64,000 nucleotides of DNA. Origin: Blattabacterium cuenoti (GTDB lineage Bacteria > Bacteroidota > Bacteroidia > Flavobacteriales > Blattabacteriaceae). The notes beneath the pieces were generated by a model. The model saw only the letters and a list, made by a program, of their open reading frames with translations, made no database searches and was not told the origin of the DNA. The translations under genes were made by a program, and so were the position numbers. Location of the stretch: assembly GCF_014251375.1 (NCBI RefSeq), contig NZ_CP059187.1, positions 524,078-588,077 on the forward strand, read 5' to 3'. This document shows, piece by piece, positions 8,713-17,556 of this stretch; the first letter of the stretch is position 1, and every line of letters starts with the position of its first letter.

Positions 8713-10121
8713 TTGAAAAGTATTCTATTAAAAAATTATTAGATAAAGGAAAAATATTTTTAAATAAAACAGTTTTAGTTGAAGGATGGATTCGTTCTTT
8801 TCGAAATTCTATTTTCATATCATTAAATGATGGATCTACAATTAAAAATCTTCAAATTATTTTATCCAAAAAAAATTTTGATAAAAAAATTATAAAGAAA
8901 ATAACAGTTGGATCATCTATTCAAGTAACAGGAATGATAAAAGAAAGTATAGGAAAAAAACAATGTATAGAACTACAAGCATTAGATCTAACTATTTATG
9001 GAGAAGTAGATTCTATAAGATTTCAAAGATCTATTTTACAACCAAAAAAACATAGTTTGGATAAATTACGGAAACAAGCACATTTACGTTTTCGTACAAG
9101 TCTTTTTAGTAGTATCATGCGGATCCGTCATCATATAGCTTTTTTAATACATAAATATTTTCATGAAAATGGTTTTTTTTATATTCATTCTCCAATTATA
9201 ACTAATTCTAATTCTGAAGGTAGTGGAAAAATGTTTCAAGTGACTACTCTGGATTTAAAAAATATTCCATATATAAAAGGAAAAGTAGATTATACAAAAG
9301 ATTTTTTTAAACAACAAACCTATCTTAGTGTTTCTGGCCAATTAGAAGCGGAAACTGCGGCTTTAGCATTAGGAAAAGTATATACTTTTGGACCGGTTTT
9401 TCGTGCAGAAAATTCTAATACTTCACGACATTTGTCAGAATTTTGGATGATAGAACCAGAAATGGCTTTTTTTCGTCTAGAAGAAAATATGAATGTAGCG
9501 GAAGATTTTTTAAAATACATCATCAGATATATTCTTGATCTTTGCATGGAAGATCTCTCATTTTTAAATGAACATATAAAAAAATGGAATAAGAATTCTT
9601 CTCTTTTAAAAAAATTAGAAAAAATATTAAAATCTACTTTTATACGAATCAGTTACACTGAAGCTATAAATATTCTTGAAAAAAGTAAAAATACAGATTT
9701 TGTTTATCCAGTTCTTTGGGGGATGGATTTACAATCAGAACATGAACAGTATTTAGTGACTAACTATTTTCAATCTCCTGTAATAATATTTGATTATCCT
9801 TCTTGTATTAAAGCTTTTTATATGCGTATGAATAAGGATAAAAAAACGGTTCAAGCGATGGATGTATTATTTCCAGAAATAGGAGAAATAATTGGAGGAT
9901 CTCAACGGGAAGAACGTTATGATATATTATTAAATCGCATAAAAAACACAAATGTAGATAATAGTAAACTTTGTTGGTATTTAGATACACGTCGTTTTGG
10001 ATCAGTTCCCCATAGTGGATTTGGGTTAGGATTTGATCGTTTAGTTCAATTCATTACAGGGATGAAAAATATTCGAGATGTAATTCCTTTTCCCAGGACT
10101 CCAAAAAATGCAGAATTCTAA
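8709..10121 (+). CDS. asnS: Asparaginyl-tRNA synthetase
   Basis: Class IIb synthetase charging tRNA-Asn. The N-terminal OB-fold anticodon domain (about residues 18-105) reads TVLVEGWIRSFRNSIF. The catalytic domain carries motif 2 (VFRAENSNTSRHLSEFWMIEPE), broken only by ordinary substitutions, and motif 3 GFGLGFDRLVQ near the C-terminus, followed by the AsnRS-type ending IRDVIPFPRTPKNAEF. Its retention implies that Asn-tRNA is made directly. The start overlaps the frr stop codon, and rpoN begins 3 bp after the stop, so translation is probably coupled. Confidence 0.95.
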   Translation: MIEKYSIKKLLDKGKIFLNKTVLVEGWIRSFRNSIFISLNDGSTIKNLQIILSKKNFDKKIIKKITVGSSIQVTGMIKESIGKKQCIELQALDLTIYGEVDSIRFQRSILQPKKHSLDKLRKQAHLRFRTSLFSSIMRIRHHIAFLIHKYFHENGFFYIHSPIITNSNSEGSGKMFQVTTLDLKNIPYIKGKVDYTKDFFKQQTYLSVSGQLEAETAALALGKVYTFGPVFRAENSNTSRHLSEFWMIEPEMAFFRLEENMNVAEDFLKYIIRYILDLCMEDLSFLNEHIKKWNKNSSLLKKLEKILKSTFIRISYTEAINILEKSKNTDFVYPVLWGMDLQSEHEQYLVTNYFQSPVIIFDYPSCIKAFYMRMNKDKKTVQAMDVLFPEIGEIIGGSQREERYDILLNRIKNTNVDNSKLCWYLDTRRFGSVPHSGFGLGFDRLVQFITGMKNIRDVIPFPRTPKNAEF

Positions 10122-10124
10122 AAT

Positions 10125-11663
10125 ATGTTAAAACAAAAATTATTACAAAAAGGACAACAAAAGCTTTCCCCCCAACAAATTAAACTAATGAAATTAGTAC
10201 AATTATCTACTTTGGATTTTGAACAAAGAGTAAAACAAGAATTGGAAGAAAATACAGCATTAGAATTAGAAGAAGATTGTTATAATAATAAAGATAATAA
10301 TATTATTATCGATCATAACAAAAATAGAATCACAGATGTTCGTTCTGATGAAAATTCTGAAATTTTTGATTTTTCAGATGATGAAAATGGAATAATAAAT
10401 GATTCCTCTGCAGATCTTTCTTCTAAAAAAAATTTAGACGAAATTATAATAGATAACAATAATCATAATTTTATAAAACAATATAGAGGGGGATTCGGAA
10501 AAGATATTTCCATAATTTCGGGAATTTCTTTTCAAGAATATTTAAAAAGTCAATTACATACTTTTCGTTTTTTAAATCAGGAAGATTTATTGATAGCAGA
10601 TTTTATATTAGGAAATATCGACGAAGATGGTTATCTCAGAAGAGATCTCACAGCCCTATCTGATGATATACTTCTGATTCTTGGAATATCAGTATCTGTC
10701 AAAAAGATTGAAAAATTGCTTTTAAACTATATTCAAAAGTTAGATCCTATAGGAGTAGGATCTAGAAATTTACAAGAATGTCTTCTTTTACAATTAAAAA
10801 ATAAAAAAAAATCATCAGAAATAAATTTTGCAAAAAAAATTGTCCAAGATTATTTCAAGTTTTTTACAAAAAAACATTATCAAAAATTGCAAAATAAGTT
10901 AGGAACAACAAAAAAAAATTTAAGAAAAGCCATTTCTAAAATAGAAAAGTTAAATCCAAAACCAGGTAAGATTTATTCTGGAAACGCTAAAAATTTAGAT
11001 GATTTTGATAATCTTATTCCAGATTTTACTATCTGCATAGTAGATGGAAAATTAGAACTTTCTTTAAATCAAAGAAATACTCCAGAAGTAAAAATTTCAT
11101 CTTTATATTTAGAGATGTTAAAATCTTATAATTGTTCAAAGAAAATAAAAAATATAAAAAATGACGAAAATGCTATTATGTTTATAAAACAAAAAATTGA
11201 TTCAGCAAAGTGGTTTGTTGATGCTATTAAACAACGAAAAGATACATTAATGTTAACAATGAATGCTATTATGGATTATCAAAAAGAATATTTTTTAACT
11301 GGAGATCCATATCAAATAAAACCTATGATTTTAAAAAACATTTCACAAAAAATTGGAGTAGGGATATCAACTGTCTCTCGTGTTGCTAACAGTAAATATG
11401 TAAATACACCATATGGAACTTTTTTAATAAAAAGTTTTTTTTCAGAAAAAATGATTAACGAAGAAGGAGAAGAAATTTCTTCAATTGAAATAAAAAAATT
11501 ATTAGGAGATTCTATTGAAAAAGAAAATAAAAAAAGCCCTTTAACTGATGAAAAGTTATCAAATATTCTCAAAAGAAAAGGCTATCCAATAGCTAGACGT
11601 ACTGTAGCAAAATATAGATCTCAAATGCAGATTCCTGTTGCAAGAATGCGAAAAATTTTATAA
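10125..11663 (+). CDS. rpoN: RNA polymerase sigma-54 factor
   Basis: Alternative sigma factor that recognises -24/-12 promoters and needs an ATP-dependent activator. The N-terminal activator-interacting region is glutamine/leucine-rich (QQKLSPQQIKLMKLVQLSTLDFEQRV, with short variations), followed by an acidic linker, the core-binding domain, and the RpoN box ARRTVAKYR at residues 490-498. At 512 aa it is intact. The acidic linker contains a long Asn/Asp-rich low-complexity stretch. The stop codon abuts the stop of the convergent aldehyde dehydrogenase gene with no spacer. Neither an activator gene nor a clear -24/-12 site was seen in this window. Confidence 0.95.
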   Translation: MLKQKLLQKGQQKLSPQQIKLMKLVQLSTLDFEQRVKQELEENTALELEEDCYNNKDNNIIIDHNKNRITDVRSDENSEIFDFSDDENGIINDSSADLSSKKNLDEIIIDNNNHNFIKQYRGGFGKDISIISGISFQEYLKSQLHTFRFLNQEDLLIADFILGNIDEDGYLRRDLTALSDDILLILGISVSVKKIEKLLLNYIQKLDPIGVGSRNLQECLLLQLKNKKKSSEINFAKKIVQDYFKFFTKKHYQKLQNKLGTTKKNLRKAISKIEKLNPKPGKIYSGNAKNLDDFDNLIPDFTICIVDGKLELSLNQRNTPEVKISSLYLEMLKSYNCSKKIKNIKNDENAIMFIKQKIDSAKWFVDAIKQRKDTLMLTMNAIMDYQKEYFLTGDPYQIKPMILKNISQKIGVGISTVSRVANSKYVNTPYGTFLIKSFFSEKMINEEGEEISSIEIKKLLGDSIEKENKKSPLTDEKLSNILKRKGYPIARRTVAKYRSQMQIPVARMRKIL

Positions 11664-13058
11664 TTATTTTTTGATTATAATAGTTTTCCAATTAGAAAAT
11701 TCTTTTATTGACAGAACAGAAAGCTCTCTTCCATATCCAGATTTTTTTATTCCTCCAAAAGGAAAACGAGGATCAGACTTTACTACTTCATTGATAAATA
11801 CCATACCCGTCTGAATTTTTTTGGATAATTCCTCCGCCTTTTCTAAATCTTCTGTCCAAATGGAAGCACCTAATCCATAACATGTAGAATTCACAATAGA
11901 TGGAATTTCTTGTTCATCAAAAAAAGTATATATCAATCCTATTGGCCCAAATAGTTCCTCTTTATTTGAAGAAATATTATTATTTTTTATTTTCAATAAA
12001 GATGGAGAAAAAAAATTTTTTTCTCTTACAGAAGAGAGACAGATTTTTGCTTCATTAGCAATAATATTATTGTATTGTTTATATAATTTTTCAGATAAAT
12101 CAGAACGAGAAATATAACCTATTTTAGTAGATTCATCATATAAATCTCCTCTCTGATATTTTTTCATTTCTTGAATTACAATATCTATAAAATAATCTGA
12201 AATGGAATTATCCACAACAAATCTTTTAGCTGAAATACATGTTTGGCCTGTATTGTTTAATCTAGATTTTGTTGCAATTTTTCCAGTTTCTTCTATGTTT
12301 TTCACATCTTTTAGAACTACAAAAGCGTCATTACCACCTAACTCTAAAACAGATTTTTTAATATATTTTCCGGATAAATATCCTATATGACTTCCAGCAA
12401 AATGACTTCCTGTAAAAGTAACTCCTTGTATTGTAGAATTAGATATAACTGATTCTATTTTAGGAATATCTATTAAAAGAACTTGAAAAACCCCTTTTGG
12501 AAATCCAGATTCAATAAATATTTTTTCTAAAAGAATAGAACAACCTGTAGTATTAAAAGCGGGTTTTAAAAGAATTACATTTCCTAATAACAAGTTAGGA
12601 ATGGCATATCTTATAGTCTGCCATATTGGATAATTCCAAGGCATAATCCCTAATATAGCACCTATTGATTCAAATCTAACATAAGATTTTTCATATTCTG
12701 TAGTTGTTATATTTTTAAAAAAAACAGATTCTTTAATAGAAGAATAATACTCGCACAATTTTATGCTTTTATTGACTTCTGATTTTGATTGATATATGGG
12801 TTTTCCCATCTCCTGAGTAATTAAATACGATATGATATCTATAGTCTTTTTCATGCAAAAAGACAGTTTAATAATCTGTTTAATTCTATAAGAAAAAGAA
12901 GTGTTTTTCCATTCTTCATATGCTTTATGAGCTATAGATATTTTTTCTAAAATATCTTTTTCAGAAAGAAAAGAATAAGTGTTAATTATACTATTATCAA
13001 CCGGATTAATGGTTTGAAACTTATTATTATTCATATTCATAGTTTCATAGTTCCTCAT
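11664..13058 (-). CDS. NAD(P)-dependent aldehyde dehydrogenase, succinate-semialdehyde type
   Basis: Oxidises an aldehyde to the acid with NAD(P)+. The family features are intact: GIMPWNYPIWQT at the cofactor site, the general-base segment LELGGNDAF, and the catalytic cysteine in NTGQTCIS at about residue 273. At about 464 aa it is full length. The overall pattern is closest to succinate-semialdehyde dehydrogenases (GabD/Sad), but substrate specificity is inference. The start is uncertain: ATGs at residues 1, 7 and 9 all precede the conserved KFQTINPVDN segment. It sits 31 bp downstream of sufE on the same strand. Confidence 0.85.
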   Translation of the reverse strand: MRNYETMNMNNNKFQTINPVDNSIINTYSFLSEKDILEKISIAHKAYEEWKNTSFSYRIKQIIKLSFCMKKTIDIISYLITQEMGKPIYQSKSEVNKSIKLCEYYSSIKESVFFKNITTTEYEKSYVRFESIGAILGIMPWNYPIWQTIRYAIPNLLLGNVILLKPAFNTTGCSILLEKIFIESGFPKGVFQVLLIDIPKIESVISNSTIQGVTFTGSHFAGSHIGYLSGKYIKKSVLELGGNDAFVVLKDVKNIEETGKIATKSRLNNTGQTCISAKRFVVDNSISDYFIDIVIQEMKKYQRGDLYDESTKIGYISRSDLSEKLYKQYNNIIANEAKICLSSVREKNFFSPSLLKIKNNNISSNKEELFGPIGLIYTFFDEQEIPSIVNSTCYGLGASIWTEDLEKAEELSKKIQTGMVFINEVVKSDPRFPFGGIKKSGYGRELSVLSIKEFSNWKTIIIKK

Positions 13059-13089
13059 TTTTTTGAAAATAAAAAGAACATAAAATCAT

Positions 13090-13536
13090 CTATGTAACTT
13101 TTCTACTCGTTTGAATAGAAATTTTTTCTTGAAAACAAATCGCATACAACTTAATCTTTTTCAAAAATAAAAATAGACCATTAGATCGAATTGGAGATAA
13201 AAATGTTTTCAAACCTATTTCAGAAATAAAATTTGCATTTGATGAAATGATTTCAAAAGGAATCTGTCCTGAATATAGACGAATCATAAGAGCTGCCATA
13301 CCTCTAGGCAACAAAGCGTCACTATCTGCATCAAAAAAAACACGTACTCCTTTTAATTGGGCACCTAGCCAAACTTGAGATTGACATCCATAAATTAATT
13401 TATCATCTGATCTAAAATCAATCGATTTTTCGGGCAAATTTCTTCCTAAATCTATAAGATATTCATATTTCTCTTCCCAATCTTTGAGAAGAATAAATTC
13501 TTTTTTAATTTCTTCTTCTTTTTCCTGTAACGTCAT
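13090..13536 (-). CDS. sufE: SufE cysteine desulfurase sulfur acceptor
   Basis: Accepts persulfide sulfur from SufS and passes it to the SufBCD scaffold for Fe-S cluster assembly. The active-site cysteine is in GCQSQVW at residue 51, the same position as in characterised SufE. I choose the ATG at 13536 (MTLQEKEEEI, 148 aa) because it matches SufE N-termini; an upstream ATG at 13554 would add six residues. It lies 29 bp downstream of metE, so metE, sufE and the aldehyde dehydrogenase may be cotranscribed. Confidence 0.92.
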   Translation of the reverse strand: MTLQEKEEEIKKEFILLKDWEEKYEYLIDLGRNLPEKSIDFRSDDKLIYGCQSQVWLGAQLKGVRVFFDADSDALLPRGMAALMIRLYSGQIPFEIISSNANFISEIGLKTFLSPIRSNGLFLFLKKIKLYAICFQEKISIQTSRKVT

Positions 13537-13565
13537 TTCAAAATTTTTACACAAATATAGAATGA

Positions 13566-15920
13566 TTATGATTTCTGATTATTATTTAGGATAGGATTAT
13601 TTAATAATTTTTCTCTAGCTATTTTTGCAGCTTTTGTCATATTTTTAAGTGATTTCATTACTTCATTCCATTTTCTAGTTTTTAAACCACAATCTGGATT
13701 CACCCAAATATTTTTAATTGGAAACCTATTAGAAGCTTTTTTAATTAAATCAAATATTTCTTTTACAGTAGGAATTCTTGGAGAATGAATATCATATACC
13801 CCGGGGCCTATTTCATTTGGATAAGAATATTTTGAAAAAGATTCTAACAATTCCATTTTAGATCTTGATGTTTCTATTGTTAGAACATCTGCATCTAGAT
13901 TTTCTATATGAGGTAATATGTCATTAAATTCACTATAACACATATGTGTATGAATTTGAGTTTCATCTTTTACTACACTTGAAGAAATCCGAAAAGCTTT
14001 AACTGTCCAATCAAAATAAAATTTCCACTTTTTTTTTTTCAAAGGTAATCCTTCTCTAATTGCTGGTTCATCAATTTGAATTATTTGAATACCAGAATCT
14101 TCTAAATCCTTTACTTCATCTCTAATAGATAAAGCAATCTGATAAGCCGTAGTAAAAATAGGTTGATCATTTCTTACAAAAGACCACTGTAAAATAGTTA
14201 CAGGTCCAGTCAACATCCCCTTCATTAATTTTTCAGTTTGGGACTGAGCAAAACAGATATATTTAGTGGTAATATTTTTATTCCGAGTAACATCTCCATA
14301 AATAATTGGAGGTTTCACGCAGCGACTTCCATAACTTTGAACCCACCCATTTTCAGTAGAAATAAATCCTTTTAGTTTATCTGAAAAAAATTCGACCATA
14401 TCATTCCTCTCAAATTCTCCATGTACTAAAACATCTAAATTGATTTCTTCTTGTTTCTTTATAACATATACAATAAATTCCTTAATTTTTTTTTCATATT
14501 CTTCTTGACTAAATTCTTTTTTTTTAAACTTATTTCGTAAAGTACGAATTTCTTTAGTCTGTGGAAAGGAACCAATGGTCGTAGTGGGAAATACAGGAAG
14601 ATTAAATTTTTTATTTTGTTTTTTTTGTCGAATGTTAAAAGGACTTTTTCTTTGAAAATCTAAGTCTCTTACTTGTTTTACTTTTTCTTTCACTTTTTGA
14701 TCATGAAAAAGAAAAGAACTTTTTGTTTTTTTTAAAGACATCAAATTTTGAGATAATAAATCCTTATTCCCTTTCATAATATCTTCTAAATCTTTTAATT
14801 CATATATCTTTTGTTTTGCAAAAACCATTCTATTTTTTATATCTGAATGAATGGAATATTCATATTCTATATCGAGGGGGATATGTATCAGAGAACAACT
14901 GGGAGCAATCATAACACGTTTTTCTCCTAACACTTTTATTGATCTTTCGATATTCTTAATGGAATTCACATAATTATTTTTCCAAATATTTCTTCCATCT
15001 ATTAACCCTAAAGATAAAATCATTTTTGTATCACTCAAAAAACTAAGCACTTTTTCTAATTGATCTGGATCTTCTATTAAATCAACATGCAAAGCATTTA
15101 TAGAAGAAGAAAACTCTCTAAGAATAGAAATGTTTTCTGAAATTCCATCAAAGTAGGATGTTAATAGAATATTAATTTCAGAACAATGTTTAGAAATTTC
15201 TTGATAAGAATATTGAAACGCCTCTACTACTTTTTTAGATAAATCATCAAAAACTAAAATTGGCTCGTCCAATTGTATCCAATTAGAACCTCTCTTTTTT
15301 AAAGAATTGATTACTTTTATATAAATAGGAACAATATTTTCAATCAAATCCATCTTATGAAAATTTTCCTTTTCTTTTTCTTTTCCTAAAAAAAGGTAAG
15401 AAACAGGACCTATCACAACCGGTTTTGGAATTGATTTTAATATTTTTTTTGCTTCTTCAAATTCATCGAATATTTTTCTTGAAAAAATACTAAATTTTTG
15501 ATTTTTGTAAAATTCGGGGACTATGTAATGATAATTAGTATTGAACCACTTAGTCATCTCCATAGCTTTTATATCCAATCCTTTTTTTTGAATCCCTCTA
15601 GCCATTGCAAAATAAATCTCTATCTTCTGATTACTACTACTATCATCATTAGTAGTATCATGAACTATTTCTTTATAAGATTCTGGAATTGCCCCTAATA
15701 ATAAAGACATATCTAGTACATGATCATAAAAACTAAAATCATTACATGGGATCAAATCCATCCCGGATTTTTCTTGTATTTTCCAATTTTCTTCTCGTAT
15801 TTGTTTTCCAACATCAAACAATTTTTTTGAATCAATTTTATTTCCCCAATAAGATTCGCAAGCTTTTTTTAATTCTCTTCGTATTCCTATACGAGGATAA
15901 CCTAAATTATGTTTTAGCAT
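13566..15920 (-). CDS. metE: Cobalamin-independent methionine synthase
   Basis: Transfers the methyl group from 5-methyltetrahydropteroyl-triglutamate to homocysteine, the last step of methionine synthesis. The N-terminal domain begins HNLGYPRIGIRRELKKA and the C-terminal domain begins FPTTTIGSFPQTKEIR. The zinc-binding residues are present: His and Cys in HTHMCYSEFND (about 655-660), the Glu-containing IDEPAIREGLPL, and the later Cys in NPDCGLKTRKW (about 743). At 784 aa it is complete. Keeping metE implies that methionine synthesis is retained, which differs between Blattabacterium lineages. A GC-only palindrome sits in the spacer just before the start. Confidence 0.96.
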   Translation of the reverse strand: MLKHNLGYPRIGIRRELKKACESYWGNKIDSKKLFDVGKQIREENWKIQEKSGMDLIPCNDFSFYDHVLDMSLLLGAIPESYKEIVHDTTNDDSSSNQKIEIYFAMARGIQKKGLDIKAMEMTKWFNTNYHYIVPEFYKNQKFSIFSRKIFDEFEEAKKILKSIPKPVVIGPVSYLFLGKEKEKENFHKMDLIENIVPIYIKVINSLKKRGSNWIQLDEPILVFDDLSKKVVEAFQYSYQEISKHCSEINILLTSYFDGISENISILREFSSSINALHVDLIEDPDQLEKVLSFLSDTKMILSLGLIDGRNIWKNNYVNSIKNIERSIKVLGEKRVMIAPSCSLIHIPLDIEYEYSIHSDIKNRMVFAKQKIYELKDLEDIMKGNKDLLSQNLMSLKKTKSSFLFHDQKVKEKVKQVRDLDFQRKSPFNIRQKKQNKKFNLPVFPTTTIGSFPQTKEIRTLRNKFKKKEFSQEEYEKKIKEFIVYVIKKQEEINLDVLVHGEFERNDMVEFFSDKLKGFISTENGWVQSYGSRCVKPPIIYGDVTRNKNITTKYICFAQSQTEKLMKGMLTGPVTILQWSFVRNDQPIFTTAYQIALSIRDEVKDLEDSGIQIIQIDEPAIREGLPLKKKKWKFYFDWTVKAFRISSSVVKDETQIHTHMCYSEFNDILPHIENLDADVLTIETSRSKMELLESFSKYSYPNEIGPGVYDIHSPRIPTVKEIFDLIKKASNRFPIKNIWVNPDCGLKTRKWNEVMKSLKNMTKAAKIAREKLLNNPILNNNQKS

Positions 15921-15946
15921 ATTAATTATTTTCTTTTTTAAAGAAT

Positions 15947-15957
15947 GGGGGCCCCCC
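15947..15957. other. GC-only palindrome before metE
   Basis: Five Gs (15947-15951) run straight into six Cs (15952-15957), giving a perfect 10-bp GGGGGCCCCC palindrome flanked by A/T-only DNA, between the stop of the GlmU-like gene and the metE start. Its function is unknown. Confidence 0.5.
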
Positions 15958-15968
15958 TTTTTTATTTT

Positions 15969-17186
15969 TCATTCTTTCTTTTCTAATCTATTTATATATA
16001 AGTATTCTAAAATTTCTTTATCCAAAAAAGAAAAATGGACATTTCTTCTTTTCATCATAATTTCAGCTGTTTCACAAACCTTCCTAAAAAGAATCAATTT
16101 CTTATTTTGTATTCCTCCAAAAGAGAATGAAGAAATGTATCTAGGAGGAAATCCATATCCAAAAATATTTGCATTAACACCAACTATTGTAGCAGTATTA
16201 AATGGGGTATTGATAGCAGATTTAGAATGATCTCCCATAATCATCCCAAAAAATTGTACATCAATAGGATAAAAATCCTTTTTTTTATAATTCCAAACTG
16301 TTACTTTAGAATAATCATTTCTTAAATTCGAAATATTCGTTCCAGCTCCTAAATTACACCATTCTCCCAAAATAGTATTTCCTAAAAAACCATCATGAGC
16401 TTTGTTCGAATAAGAAAATAGAATAGAATTTCTTATTTCTCCACCTACTTTACAAAATGGACCAATAGTTGTCGATCCATATACTTTAGTCCCCATGTTT
16501 AATGTTGCTTTCTGACAAATCGCGACGGGGCCTCTAATCATGGATCCTTCCATAATTTGAACTCCTTTTCCAAGATATATTGGACCTGTATTCGCGTTGA
16601 GTACAATATTTTCTGCAACTATTTCTTCTTCCAGAAATATTTTTTCTTTCAAAAGAATCTGGTTATTTCCTAAAATAGAACAAGATTTTTTTTTCTTAAA
16701 AAAAGAAAAAAAATCTTGTTTTAATACAATTTCGTTATGGATAAATAGATCCCATGGATATTGAATATAAACAATTTTATTTAGGGGATAAACTTTTTTG
16801 TATTTTTTCTTTTTTTTAATAATAAGAGATGCCTCCGATGCATCGGAATAGGAAAAATAAGATTCTCTAAAAGCAACAATCTTATTGTTGCAAACAATCG
16901 CTTCATTTTCTTTTAATTTGAAAAGAATTTGAATCAACTCTTCATTTGGAATAAATGAAGAGTTGATTAGTAAAATGTTTCTAAATACATTGTTTCTACT
17001 AATCCCAAAAGAATATTTTTTTGAAAGATATGGCTGGGTAAGAATTACTGCTTTTCCCCCCATATATTTTTCCCATCTTTCTCTTAGAGTAAAAATTCCT
17101 AAACGAATTTCAGATACTGGTCTAGTGAATGTAATAGGAAACAAATTTTCCCATTCTATCCCATCATATAATATAAAAAAATCCAT
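15969..17186 (-). CDS. GlmU-like protein (degenerate nucleotidyltransferase plus left-handed beta-helix)
   Basis: Probably a sugar-phosphate nucleotidyltransferase/acyltransferase relative of the kind annotated as GlmU family protein in Flavobacteriia. The N-terminal half (about 1-190) starts FFILYDGIEWENLFPITFTRPVSEIRLG and lacks the classic LAAGxGTRM nucleotide-binding loop of true GlmU. The C-terminal half (about 195-385) shows hexapeptide-repeat spacing (GPIYLGKGVQIMEGSMIRGP and similar) and the GLGAGTNISN-like segment GAGTNISNLRND. The substrate is unknown. It is 405 aa with a start ATG at 17186 and precedes metE on the same strand. Its coding sequence holds four strong inverted repeats within 290 bp. 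Confidence 0.7.
   Translation of the reverse strand: MDFFILYDGIEWENLFPITFTRPVSEIRLGIFTLRERWEKYMGGKAVILTQPYLSKKYSFGISRNNVFRNILLINSSFIPNEELIQILFKLKENEAIVCNNKIVAFRESYFSYSDASEASLIIKKKKKYKKVYPLNKIVYIQYPWDLFIHNEIVLKQDFFSFFKKKKSCSILGNNQILLKEKIFLEEEIVAENIVLNANTGPIYLGKGVQIMEGSMIRGPVAICQKATLNMGTKVYGSTTIGPFCKVGGEIRNSILFSYSNKAHDGFLGNTILGEWCNLGAGTNISNLRNDYSKVTVWNYKKKDFYPIDVQFFGMIMGDHSKSAINTPFNTATIVGVNANIFGYGFPPRYISSFSFGGIQNKKLILFRKVCETAEIMMKRRNVHFSFLDKEILEYLYINRLEKKE
16679..16720. repeat. 15-bp perfect inverted repeat in the GlmU-like gene
   Basis: AACAAGATTTTTTTT (16679-16693) pairs exactly with 16706-16720 around a 12-base loop. It lies within coding sequence for FFSFFKKKK-type residues. Confidence 0.75.
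16834..16847. repeat. 14-bp perfect palindrome in the GlmU-like gene
   Basis: TCCGATG is followed directly by CATCGGA. It is coding on the minus strand (Ser-Asp-Ala-Ser-Glu) and is GC-rich relative to its surroundings. Confidence 0.75.
16873..16891. repeat. 8-bp inverted repeat in the GlmU-like gene
   Basis: GCAACAAT (16873-16880) and ATTGTTGC (16884-16891) are separated by CTT, a short tight hairpin between two stronger ones. Confidence 0.6.
16932..16968. repeat. 16-bp perfect inverted repeat in the GlmU-like gene
   Basis: AATCAACTCTTCATTT (16932-16947) and its exact reverse complement (16953-16968) flank a five-base loop. It encodes NSSFIPNEELI on the minus strand. Confidence 0.85.
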
Positions 17187-17207
17187 AACAATAACGACAT
17201 AAAATGA

Positions 17208-17474
17208 TTACTTCTTTTTATTTATATTATTATATTTTTCATATTTTTTTTTAAACCTTTCTGCGGGACCTGTTTTTCCTAGAAATCTTTTTTCTCCAGT
17301 AAAAAAAGGATGTGAAAAACTAGATACTTCCATTTTATATAGAGGATAATCTAGTCCATTTATTTGAATAGAATCTTTTGTTTCTACTGTAGATCTGCAT
17401 ATTAATATTTTTTCGTTGTTAATATCTTTAAAAACAACAGGTCTATAATTTTTTGGATGTATTTTTTTTCTCAT
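17208..17474 (-). CDS. rpmE2: Ribosomal protein L31, type B
   Basis: Large-subunit ribosomal protein. It starts MRKKIHPKNYRPVVFKD and carries SSFSHPFFTGEKRFLGKTGPAERF, the L31 type B signature. Only one cysteine is present, so the zinc-binding CxxC pairs of type A L31 are absent, as expected for type B, which does not need zinc. At 88 aa it is full length. It precedes the GlmU-like gene by 21 bp on the same strand. Confidence 0.94.
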   Translation of the reverse strand: MRKKIHPKNYRPVVFKDINNEKILICRSTVETKDSIQINGLDYPLYKMEVSSFSHPFFTGEKRFLGKTGPAERFKKKYEKYNNINKKK

Positions 17475-17556
17475 AATTCAATTCTTATTTTCTTACTTTA
17501 CTCTTACACAGTAGTTATTATATATAAGTATATATAAGTATTATCATTAGGAATAT

